Part shown: positions 37,289-44,129 of the stretch, piece by piece | Position numbering within the stretch: position 1 is the first letter of the stretch | Layout of the letters: each line of letters starts with the position of its first letter | DNA from: Catellatospora sp. TT07R-123 | Lineage (GTDB): Bacteria > Actinomycetota > Actinomycetes > Mycobacteriales > Micromonosporaceae | Reading direction: 5' to 3' | Assembly: GCF_018327705.1 (NCBI RefSeq) | Contig: NZ_BNEM01000002.1 | Coordinates: 4,402,001 to 4,466,000, forward strand | Length of the DNA stretch: 64,000 nt | Made by a program: the position numbers and the translations under genes | The notes under the pieces: generated by a model | Told to the model about the DNA's origin: nothing | What the model saw: the letters and a program-made list of their open reading frames with translations, nothing else | The model's database searches: none

Positions 37289-38080
37289 ATGGCGCAACGG
37301 CGCAGCCACGGCCTGATCGCCCTGCTGGCGATCAGCCTCACCCTGGCCATGTCGGCGTGCACCGGCGCACGCGACGACGACGCGGCGGCGGCCGCCAGCG
37401 AGTCGCCCAGCGTCGTGCCGGTCATCCCCTCGCCCACCCCCTCGGCGAGCCCTTCGGTCGGCCCCACGGTCAAACCGGTGCCGGAGAAGATGAACCTCCA
37501 GCGCACCACGGGCTTCGGCGGGGTCGCGCTGACCTTCGACGACGGCCCTTCCGCGTGGACCCCGAAGGTCCTGGACGCGCTCAAGGCGCGCGGGGTCAAG
37601 GCCACCTTCTGCGTGATCGGTTCGCAGGCCGCCGCCCACCCCGACCTGATCCGCCGGATCGTGGCCGAGGGGCACACCCTGTGCAACCACAGCTGGAACC
37701 ACGAGTTCAAGCTGGGCACCTGGTCCACCGCCAAGATCCGGTCGAACATGCAGCGGACCAACGACGCCATCCACGCCGCGGTCCCCGGGGCGCCGATCAA
37801 GTACTTCCGGCACCCGGGCGGAAACTGGACACTCGCCGCGGTGAAGGTCGCCCGCAGCCTGGGCATGAGCCCGCTGCACTGGGCCGTCGACCCGCAGGAC
37901 TGGCGGCGCCCCGGCGCCGGCACCATCGCCAACCGCGTCATCCGGGCCACCCGCTCCGGCTCGGTCGTGCTCATGCACGACGGCGGCGGCGACCGCAGCC
38001 AGACCCTCGCCGCGCTGCCCCGCATCATCAGCACGCTGCGTGCCAAGTACAAGCTCGTGCGCCTGCCGGACGCCCTCTGA
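37289..38080 (+). CDS. Polysaccharide deacetylase lipoprotein (NodB domain)
   Basis: A 263-residue carbohydrate esterase 4 protein. The N-terminus is a lipoprotein signal with lipobox LAMSAC, then a Ser/Pro-rich linker. NodB motifs are in order: TFDDGPS (motif 1), HSWNH (motif 2, zinc His pair), YFRHPGG (motif 3), VDPQDW (motif 4) and LMHDGGG (motif 5). All catalytic residues are present, so it should be active on cell-wall peptidoglycan or chitin-like polymer outside the membrane. It stands alone between idi and the tRNA cluster. Confidence 0.94.
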   Translation: MAQRRSHGLIALLAISLTLAMSACTGARDDDAAAAASESPSVVPVIPSPTPSASPSVGPTVKPVPEKMNLQRTTGFGGVALTFDDGPSAWTPKVLDALKARGVKATFCVIGSQAAAHPDLIRRIVAEGHTLCNHSWNHEFKLGTWSTAKIRSNMQRTNDAIHAAVPGAPIKYFRHPGGNWTLAAVKVARSLGMSPLHWAVDPQDWRRPGAGTIANRVIRATRSGSVVLMHDGGGDRSQTLAALPRIISTLRAKYKLVRLPDAL

Positions 38081-38236
38081 TCCGACCCGCCGCAGCGGAC
38101 CCCACCCCCGATTTGGTGTTACGCCCGCTGGTCACATATGCTTTCCGAGCCTCCGGCGGGGCCGGATGGGAGCAACAAACCGTCAGAGCATAAGTACTGC
38201 GGGTTTCCCGCGGCACTGTGCAATGATGGTGCGGCC

Positions 38237-38309
38237 GCCCTCATCGTCTAGCGGCCCAGGACGCCGCCCTTTCAAGGCGGTAGCACGGGTTCGAATCCCG
38301 TTGGGGGCA
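38237..38309 (+). tRNA. tRNA-Glu (TTC)
   Basis: Complete cloverleaf: acceptor GCCCTCA/TGGGGGC, anticodon stem CCGCC/GGCGG with loop CTTTCAA (anticodon TTC), T arm ACGGG-TTCGAAT-CCCGT, discriminator A. CCA is not encoded. Confidence 0.95.
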
Positions 38310-38372
38310 CGACCGGGAGACCTGGTAAGGTTCTCCCGGAAGCAAGACCGGTAAGACCAGCAAGACAAGCAA

Positions 38373-38446
38373 GGTCCTGTGGAGCAGTCGGAGTGCTCGC
38401 CGCCCTGTCAAGGCGGAGGTCGCGGGTTCAAGTCCCGTCAGGACCG
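38373..38446 (+). tRNA. tRNA-Asp (GTC)
   Basis: Complete cloverleaf: acceptor GGTCCTG/CAGGACC, anticodon stem CCGCC/GGCGG with loop CTGTCAA (anticodon GTC), T loop TTCAAGT, discriminator G. CCA is not encoded. It lies 63 bp after tRNA-Glu. Confidence 0.95.
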
Positions 38447-38474
38447 CTTTTTGTACGGCCACCTCGGTGGTTTC

Positions 38475-38551
38475 GGCCAGGTAGCTCAGTTGGTACGAGC
38501 GTCCGACTGAAAATCGGAAGGTCGGCGGTTCGACCCCGCCCCTGGCCACCA
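38475..38551 (+). tRNA. tRNA-Phe (GAA)
   Basis: Complete cloverleaf: acceptor GGCCAGG/CCTGGCC, anticodon stem CCGAC/.TCGG with loop CTGAAAA (anticodon GAA), T arm GCGG-TTCGACC-CCGC. ACCA is encoded at the 3' end, unlike the two tRNAs before it. Confidence 0.95.
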
Positions 38552-38700
38552 AAGCTCTTCGCCGGGCTTTGTCGCCCCGAACTGCGCCTGAGACATCTCG
38601 GGCTGCGGGTCGGGGCATTTTCGTATGCCGATGCCGACCTCACCGGCGAGTGACCGTGGTCGACCGCGCCGAACCGGCTTTCGCCGATGCTTGAGGCAGG

Positions 38701-38766
38701 CGTGCAGTTTCGGGGAAAGTGCTGAAATCTTGGGCCGGATAACCGCAGTTTCCCCGAAACTGCACG
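38701..38766. repeat. Palindromic intergenic repeat, family A copy 2
   Basis: An 18-bp perfect inverted repeat, CGTGCAGTTTCGGGGAAA / TTTCCCCGAAACTGCACG, sharing its arms with 35066-35125 but with a different loop. It lies 150 bp after tRNA-Phe. The 340 bp between tRNA-Phe and the small peptide gene hold nothing else that I can identify. Confidence 0.8.
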
Positions 38767-38892
38767 ACCCACACCTCGGACTTCGGCAGGACCAGGGGCG
38801 GCCCGGGACGAGTTCGTCCGAACGGCGGTTCCAGGTGATCTACGAGCGTCAATATACTAGATCATCTACGCACTTCGTTCCCGAAGGTCGGC

Positions 38893-39042
38893 ATGCGAAT
38901 CATTGCTCGAATCGCTCTCATGGCCAGCCTGGCCCTGCTGGACTCGGCGGTCGCGGCGGCTCCCGCCCACGCGCAGAAGCCCGCGCTCGACTGCAGGGAC
39001 AGCCAGGGCACCTGCTCTGAGGGCACCTGGTACTACCTGTAG
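38893..39042 (+). CDS. Small secreted peptide, 49 aa
   Basis: A 49-residue protein. ATG at 38893 follows GAAGG. The N-terminus is a signal peptide (MRIIARIALMASLALL through APAHA); the mature part of about 22 residues has two cysteines (LDCRDSQGTC) and ends GTWYYL. No family is recognised. Signal peptide plus short Cys-containing tail is the same layout as the 51-aa peptide at 3078-3233, though the sequences differ. It has its own upstream region with an AT-rich stretch (CAATATACTAGATC) that could be a promoter. Confidence 0.6.
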   Translation: MRIIARIALMASLALLDSAVAAAPAHAQKPALDCRDSQGTCSEGTWYYL

Positions 39043-39083
39043 CCCTGACCATCGGGCCCGCACCGCGCCACACCGAGATCGTT

Positions 39084-39144
39084 CAAGTTGCCCGGCAGTC
39101 GTGTGTTCAGCGCGAGGTCTCGCGACCGATTGCCTGGCAACTCG
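39084..39144. repeat. Palindromic intergenic repeat, family B copy 1
   Basis: Arms CAAGTTGCCCGGCAGTCG and CGATTGCCTGGCAACTCG are near-complementary (imperfect) with a 25-nt centre. Relatives lie at 51670-51730 and 54334-54394. It sits between two convergent genes. Confidence 0.75.
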
Positions 39145-39160
39145 CCCGTACGTGGGGCAG

Positions 39161-39559
39161 TCAGGGAGCGCCGGGGGAGCGGCGGCGGAGGGTGGCGACC
39201 GTCGAGCCGGCCAGGGTGAGCAGGCACTCGGGCAGCCTGCCGTCGGCGATGGCAGCTCCGACCAGGGCTTCTCCGGTCGGCTGATCCTCGTTGACGTACG
39301 CGCTGACGAATCTGGCCACCCAGCGGGCGTCGTAGTGCGCCTCGTCTATCTCGGGGTAGTCCAGGGTCCACGGGCCTGCCCGCAGGCCGTCGCCGGCCAG
39401 CTCGCCGGCCAGGCACCAGGCGACGTTGTACGCACCGAACGCGCCTTCCCGCTTCACTACCGCGTCGAAGGTGCCTGCCACCGCCTTCCCGTTGCCGGCC
39501 AGTGCCTGGTCGAGGATGAGAGCGGCGTCTTCGAACGCGTGGTCAGGATCGACGGTCAC
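39161..39559 (-). CDS. Hypothetical protein (about 130 aa, helical)
   Basis: A 132-residue soluble protein, rich in Ala, Asp and Glu, probably all-helical (DHAFEDAALILDQALAGNGK, NVAWCLAGELAGDG). It recalls small immunity-type or DUF4259-like proteins, but I cannot assign it. It is convergent to the 49-aa secreted peptide and divergent from the binding-protein gene. Confidence 0.6.
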   Translation of the reverse strand: MTVDPDHAFEDAALILDQALAGNGKAVAGTFDAVVKREGAFGAYNVAWCLAGELAGDGLRAGPWTLDYPEIDEAHYDARWVARFVSAYVNEDQPTGEALVGAAIADGRLPECLLTLAGSTVATLRRRSPGAP

Positions 39560-39687
39560 GGTCGGAGCCTATCGGGCGGTGGCAACCGTACCGGACCACT
39601 CGGCACCCAAACGTCGTAAAGGCCCCTCCCCCAATCCCGGGAACAACGCTAAGGTGCCCGTTGGACCATGGCCATGGAGGCACCCTC

Positions 39688-41019
39688 ATGCGTATCCCGC
39701 GCGCTGTCGCAGCCGCTGCCTGCGTTTCCCTGCTCACCCTCGCGGCCTGCTCGAACAAGGCAGACGATCCGCGGGCCGCCGAGTACCCGGGGGCGTATCT
39801 CTACGGCACCGACGGCAACATGAGCAACTCGATCGCCGACTTCCTCAAGGAGAAGCCGGGCGCTCTGAACGGCATGAAGGGCACGCTGCCCATGACGCCG
39901 CTCGACGGCGCCTTCGTCGCCAAACTCAGGGCGATCACCCCCGGGCTGAAGGACTTCACCTACGCGGGGGAGACCTATGACGCGGTGGTGGTGGCGGCGC
40001 TGGCCGCGCAGCAGGCCGGCTCGACCGACCCGGCGGACATCGCCAAGTACATCAACGGCGTGACCACCGACGGCCTGGCCTGCAAGACCCCGGCCCAGTG
40101 CCTGTCGATGGCGCGCAAGGGCGACGACATCGCCTACCGCGGCATCACCGTGCGATACGGCTTCACCGACGCCGGCGAGCCCGCGACCACGATGTACGCC
40201 ACCATGCACTTCGACGCGAGCAACCAGGTCGACAGCGGCAAGACCGAGTTCCTGGGCACCGGCAACGAGTCGGACGTGTCCTCGACCAAGGCCCCGAAGC
40301 CGGTCAAGGACGGCAAGTCCTCCACCCCGCTGACGATCGGCGGGCTGCTGCCCCAGCACGGCGGGCTCGCCCCGGCCCTGCCGCCGATGGCCGCCGCGGC
40401 CAAGCTGGCGATCACCGAGATCAACGCCGCGGGCGGAGTGCTCGGCAAGCCGGTGAAGTGGATCGACGGCGACGACGGCACCGACCCTAAGGTCGCCCGC
40501 GCCACGATCAACTCGCACAAGGCCGCCGGGGTGTCGGTGCTGATCGGCCCGGCCGGTTCGGGGGTCGCGGTGGCCACGCTGCCCGATGCGGTCCGGAACG
40601 GCCTGATCATGTTCTCGCCGTCGAACACCTCGTCGACCCTGAGCACCGCGGACGACAAGGGCCTCTACTTCCGTACGGCGCCGTCGGACATCCTGCAGGC
40701 GCGGGCGCTGGCCGACGTGATGGTCCGCGACGGCGGCCGCCGATACGCGATCATCGCCCGCAACGACGACTACGGCACGAAGCTCGCGAACGACACCAAG
40801 AAGGAACTGATCAACGCCGGTGTCTCGGAGTCGGAGATCCGATCGTTCACGTACCAGCTCACCGACGACGGCAACGTCAAGGATGAGAACGAACTGGTGC
40901 GTATCGCCCAGGAGATCAAGTCCGCGCAGCTGGACGGAGTGCTGATCGTCGGCTTCTACGAGGACTCGGCCCAGGCGATCGCGAAGCTGGTGGATGCGAG
41001 CGTTCTCATCCGCCACTAA
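39688..41019 (+). CDS. Substrate-binding lipoprotein with swapped (circularly permuted) lobes
   Basis: A 443-residue lipoprotein (lipobox TLAACS) of the branched-chain amino-acid/Leu-Ile-Val binding type, but with the parts in the wrong order. After the signal comes what is normally the C-terminal lobe (AYLYGTDGNMSNSIADFL, FTYAGETYDAVVVAALAAQ, YGFTDAGEPATTMYA). A linker (PKPVKDGKSSTP) follows, then what is normally the N-terminal lobe (LTIGGLLPQHGGLAPAL, GPAGSGVAVATLPDAV, IARNDDYGTKL). The protein ends just after VLIVGFYEDSAQAIAKLVDA. ATG at 39688 follows GGAGG. The frame is open throughout. No ABC permease or ATPase is adjacent. Either a natural circular permutation or a rearrangement/assembly error. 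Confidence 0.85.
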   Translation: MRIPRAVAAAACVSLLTLAACSNKADDPRAAEYPGAYLYGTDGNMSNSIADFLKEKPGALNGMKGTLPMTPLDGAFVAKLRAITPGLKDFTYAGETYDAVVVAALAAQQAGSTDPADIAKYINGVTTDGLACKTPAQCLSMARKGDDIAYRGITVRYGFTDAGEPATTMYATMHFDASNQVDSGKTEFLGTGNESDVSSTKAPKPVKDGKSSTPLTIGGLLPQHGGLAPALPPMAAAAKLAITEINAAGGVLGKPVKWIDGDDGTDPKVARATINSHKAAGVSVLIGPAGSGVAVATLPDAVRNGLIMFSPSNTSSTLSTADDKGLYFRTAPSDILQARALADVMVRDGGRRYAIIARNDDYGTKLANDTKKELINAGVSESEIRSFTYQLTDDGNVKDENELVRIAQEIKSAQLDGVLIVGFYEDSAQAIAKLVDASVLIRH

Positions 41020-41056
41020 CGTTTGACCGGATCGACCCCCTGAGAAGGAGAACCTC

Positions 41057-41293
41057 GTGAGCGAGACCGTAGAGACCCGCGGCGACGACCGCCGTGACCT
41101 GATCACCGGCGACACCAACCAGGACGGCAAGACCGACGTGTGGGTGTCGGACACCGACGGCGACGGCAAGGCCGACCTGTTCCAGTTCGACACCGACGGC
41201 GACGGCAACGTCGACATCACCCTGGTCGACCTCGACCAGGACGGCACCCCGGACGCGACCGTGGACGGCGACGGCGGCCACGCCCCGGCCTGA
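41057..41293 (+). CDS. Small Asp-rich protein with calcium-binding-type repeats
   Basis: A 78-residue acidic protein made mostly of four DxDxDG-type repeats: TNQDGKTDVW, DTDGDGKADLF, DTDGDGNVDI and DLDQDGTPDA. These loops resemble calcium-binding EF-hand, dockerin or thrombospondin type 3 loops, so it may bind Ca2+. There is no signal peptide. GTG at 41057 follows AAGGAG. It begins 37 bp after the binding-protein gene and may be co-transcribed with it. Confidence 0.8.
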   Translation: MSETVETRGDDRRDLITGDTNQDGKTDVWVSDTDGDGKADLFQFDTDGDGNVDITLVDLDQDGTPDATVDGDGGHAPA

Positions 41294-41338
41294 CCGGTCC
41301 GGGCAGTCCGGGCGGTCCGCCGCCCCGACCCTAATTAC

Positions 41339-41403
41339 ATAAACGTTGGCCTATCTCATCGAAGATGATCTACATAAAATCGATGAGATAGGCCAACGTT
41401 TAT
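41339..41403. repeat. 24-bp perfect inverted repeat, AT-rich
   Basis: Two perfectly complementary 24-base arms (41339-41362 and 41380-41403; outer part ATAAACGTTGGCC) enclose a 17-nt AT-rich loop. It lies between convergent genes. It may act as a terminator, but its length and AT-rich ends differ from the GC-rich hairpins used elsewhere here, and it is unlike repeat families A and B. Confidence 0.8.
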
Positions 41404-41436
41404 CTCAAGCCAGATGTGCGGCGGGCGGGGAGGTGG

Positions 41437-42762
41437 TCAGGCGGCGTTCATGGAGCGGATGGCCTGCCAGATGAGCAGGACCAGCAGGACGGCCCCGAGC
41501 GCGCCTAGCACCACGATGCGCGGCACCGCGGGCCGGGACGGTGACACGATCGCCTCCGGGTGCCCCAGCGCCACCAGCCGCTGCCGCTGGGCCAGCACCT
41601 CGTCCCGGCAGTAGATCAGCAGCGCGTCGGCCGGATCGAGATGGCTGACCCGGCTCAGCTCGACCGCCAGCCGCGCCTGCGCGGTCTGCAACCCGCGTAC
41701 GGCGCGTTCCCCGGCCCGCCCGCAGCGGGCCTTGCCGTACCGCCGGGCGTCGGCGCGCAGGTGCCCGTGGCCCATGATCTGCAGCTCGCCCGGCGTGGCG
41801 ATCGCCGGATCGTGCAGCGCCGCGAGCTGCGCCACGTAGAAGTGGGCCTCGCGGTGGCGGGCCACCCAGACCAGGGCCAGCACCATGACCAGTGCGGGCA
41901 GGCCCTTGCCGAGCATCCCGAGCAGCACCCCGGCGCCACCGGAGCCGAGCCCGTCGGCGAACAGGGGCGAGTTCCAGATGAAGTGGGTCAGCCAGGCCAG
42001 CCCGAGGCCGACGGCGAGCCCGCCCGCGCGCCACCAGGTCGGCTTGTCGGTGCGGACCAGGAACCAGGCGATGCCCGCGCCCGCCAGGGCCGTGAACAGG
42101 GTGTGGCTCCACAGCCCGGCCAGGAAGCCGCGCAGGAAGAACGTGGCGATGACCGGCCCGACGCCGTCGCCGCGGCCGGTGACGGAGACGGCGTTCACCG
42201 CGTACACGATGTCCTCGACGACCTGGAAGCCGAGGCCGACCAGCGCGCCGTAGACCATGCCGTCCAGGACGCTGTTGATCTGCTTGCGCGCCACCAGCAC
42301 GATCATGACCACGCCTAGGGCTTTGAGCAGCTCCTCGATGGTGGGCCCGGCGATGGCCGGGCCCCAGGTGGCGGCGAACGCGGGCGAGATCAGCTTGGCC
42401 AGCAGGTCGTGCACGGACTGGTTGCCCGGGATGGCGGCGGTGGTGGCGACCGCCCCGCCCCAGGCGAACGCCGTGGCCATGAGCAGCGGCGGTTCCCGCT
42501 CCAGGAAGTCCATCGAGGCGATGAACAGCCAGAACGGGACGGCGTACAGGGCGAACAGGATGATCGCCGTGGTGGTGGCCACCGGGTATCGGGCCAGGTC
42601 GGCGCGCAGGATGCCGCCCAGCCGCGTCAGCCCGGCCAGCAGGATCAGCCCGAGCAGCCAGAACGCGGGCAACTGGAGCGACTTGAGGGCCCGCGCCGGA
42701 CGCGGCGTCGGGCGTACGGAGAACCGCCAGCGTCTGCCGCCGGTCTCCCCCGCGGCGGTCAC
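41437..42762 (-). CDS. PrsW-family membrane protease-like protein
   Basis: A 441-residue polytopic membrane protein of the PrsW type. The N-terminal 300 residues hold about eight membrane segments. The family's paired-glutamate motif is GPTIEELLKALGV, a second conserved acidic site is GFQVVEDIVYA, and a conserved His is in FLAGLWSHTLFTA. PrsW enzymes cut anti-sigma factors within the membrane. A cytoplasmic region and one last helix (VVLGALGAVLLVLLIWQ) follow. GTG at 42762 overlaps the stop of the upstream gene (GTGA); an upstream frame is Arg-rich and non-coding. No sigma/anti-sigma pair is next to it. Confidence 0.88.
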   Translation of the reverse strand: MTAAGETGGRRWRFSVRPTPRPARALKSLQLPAFWLLGLILLAGLTRLGGILRADLARYPVATTTAIILFALYAVPFWLFIASMDFLEREPPLLMATAFAWGGAVATTAAIPGNQSVHDLLAKLISPAFAATWGPAIAGPTIEELLKALGVVMIVLVARKQINSVLDGMVYGALVGLGFQVVEDIVYAVNAVSVTGRGDGVGPVIATFFLRGFLAGLWSHTLFTALAGAGIAWFLVRTDKPTWWRAGGLAVGLGLAWLTHFIWNSPLFADGLGSGGAGVLLGMLGKGLPALVMVLALVWVARHREAHFYVAQLAALHDPAIATPGELQIMGHGHLRADARRYGKARCGRAGERAVRGLQTAQARLAVELSRVSHLDPADALLIYCRDEVLAQRQRLVALGHPEAIVSPSRPAVPRIVVLGALGAVLLVLLIWQAIRSMNAA

Positions 42763-43316
42763 CGCGCACCGCCGTACGCGATGGAGTCGATGCTGTGGTC
42801 GATGCCGTCCATGACCTGGTCGAGCTCGAACTCGGCGCCGCTCACGGTCACCTCGATGGAGACGCCGCCGGCCAGGAACACCGCGTACCGGCCGCACCGG
42901 CCGGGGGCGGTGTAGCCGCCGGCCAGCCCGGCGATGCCGCTGTCGGTGCGCACCCCGTCCTCGTCACCGGTCACCTGGTACCCCTGGGTCGCTTTGATCT
43001 TCGTACGGAGGCGGCCGGCCGCGTCCTCGATGCCGCCGCTGAACGGGGTCACCACGATGGCGTAGCGGACCGCCCCGATCAGGAACAGCACGGTGGCCCG
43101 GTCGGCACCGGGCCGGGTCTTGCTGGCGTCTATCCGGGCACCGGGTGGCGGCTGCACGCTGACGCCCGCCCCGACGCCGTAGCGCTCCCGCCCGGCCAGC
43201 GACCGGTCGTTGGGCACGATCCGGTTGAGTGCGGGCAGGCCGAAGACGACCACGAGCAGGGCAGCCAGCACTGCGGTGCCGCCGGCCAGGTTCCGCAGCA
43301 GTCGGTGCGCCACCAT
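42759..43316 (-). CDS. Hypothetical membrane-anchored protein
   Basis: A 185-residue protein with one N-terminal membrane helix (LAGGTAVLAALLVVVFGLPA) and an extracytoplasmic domain of about 140 residues containing one cysteine (APGRCGRY). Its opening after the anchor, RERYGVGAGVSVQPPPGARI, and the absence of motifs give no family. Its stop overlaps the start of the PrsW-like gene, so it is made together with that protein and might be its partner or substrate. Confidence 0.75.
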   Translation of the reverse strand: MVAHRLLRNLAGGTAVLAALLVVVFGLPALNRIVPNDRSLAGRERYGVGAGVSVQPPPGARIDASKTRPGADRATVLFLIGAVRYAIVVTPFSGGIEDAAGRLRTKIKATQGYQVTGDEDGVRTDSGIAGLAGGYTAPGRCGRYAVFLAGGVSIEVTVSGAEFELDQVMDGIDHSIDSIAYGGAR

Positions 43317-43422
43317 GATCAGACGTTAACCGGGCATTGAACTTGAATGCTGCTATATCGACCGATGCGCGGGCTTGGCCGGGGTTTTTGACGGCTCCGG
43401 CCCGGACGCGCAGGATGAGTGA

Positions 43423-44025
43423 ATGACCGGCAAGGTGATCAACCGGCGGGAGCAGCGCAAGGAGCACACGCGCGCGGCGCTGGAGGAGGCCGCGCTGGAG
43501 CTGTTCGCGCAGCGCGGGTTCGACGACACCACGGTCGAGGAGATCGCCGCGGCGGCGGGCGTCTCCGTACGCACCTTCTTCCGGTACTTCTCCTCCAAGC
43601 AGCATGTGCTGTTCGGCGACGTCGCGCACCGGCGCCTGGCCGACCTGCGCACCGCCCTCGCGGCCCGGCCACCGGGCGAGTCGCCGCTGGCGTCGGTGCG
43701 CGCCGTGCTGGAGGCCGGCGACCTGACCGGCGCGGACGAGCTGGCCCAGATCCGGGCGCGGCTGCGGCTGGTCGAGGCGCAGCCGACGCTGCTCCAGACG
43801 TACCTGCTGATCAGCGAGGAGCTGCGGCAGCAGGTGGCCTGGTTCGTGGGTGAGCGGTGCGGCGTGCCGCCGGCCCATCCGTACCCCCTGCTGGTCGCCG
43901 CGGCGGCGCAGGGCGCCTGGGACACCGCGCTGTGGTCCTGGGCCGCCGGGCTCAGCCCCGATCTGGCCGGGACCCGACGCGCCGCTTTCGACCAGTTGAC
44001 GGCGGGGTTGACCGATCAGCCCTGA
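43423..44025 (+). CDS. TetR-family transcriptional regulator
   Basis: A 200-residue repressor with a canonical TetR HTH (AALELFAQRGFDDTTVEEIA through FFRYFSSKQHVLF) and a ligand domain that resembles the MftR-type C-terminal fold. It stands 105 bp upstream of four ABC exporter genes in the same direction and most likely represses them. The next promoter region is at 44026-44129. Confidence 0.93.
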   Translation: MTGKVINRREQRKEHTRAALEEAALELFAQRGFDDTTVEEIAAAAGVSVRTFFRYFSSKQHVLFGDVAHRRLADLRTALAARPPGESPLASVRAVLEAGDLTGADELAQIRARLRLVEAQPTLLQTYLLISEELRQQVAWFVGERCGVPPAHPYPLLVAAAAQGAWDTALWSWAAGLSPDLAGTRRAAFDQLTAGLTDQP

Positions 44026-44129
44026 GAGCGCTGTCACATTCGAGTAACGACCGTTGGTCGGATGCGAACCTTTCCGGCATCGTCCTTGCTCTCTACAGCG
44101 GCCAACAGCCGACGAACGTGGGAGTGGAG

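Noticed and set aside
38237-38551. tRNA cluster as an integration site for a second island
   Set aside because: All three tRNAs are complete and no duplicated 3' end or integrase is visible nearby.
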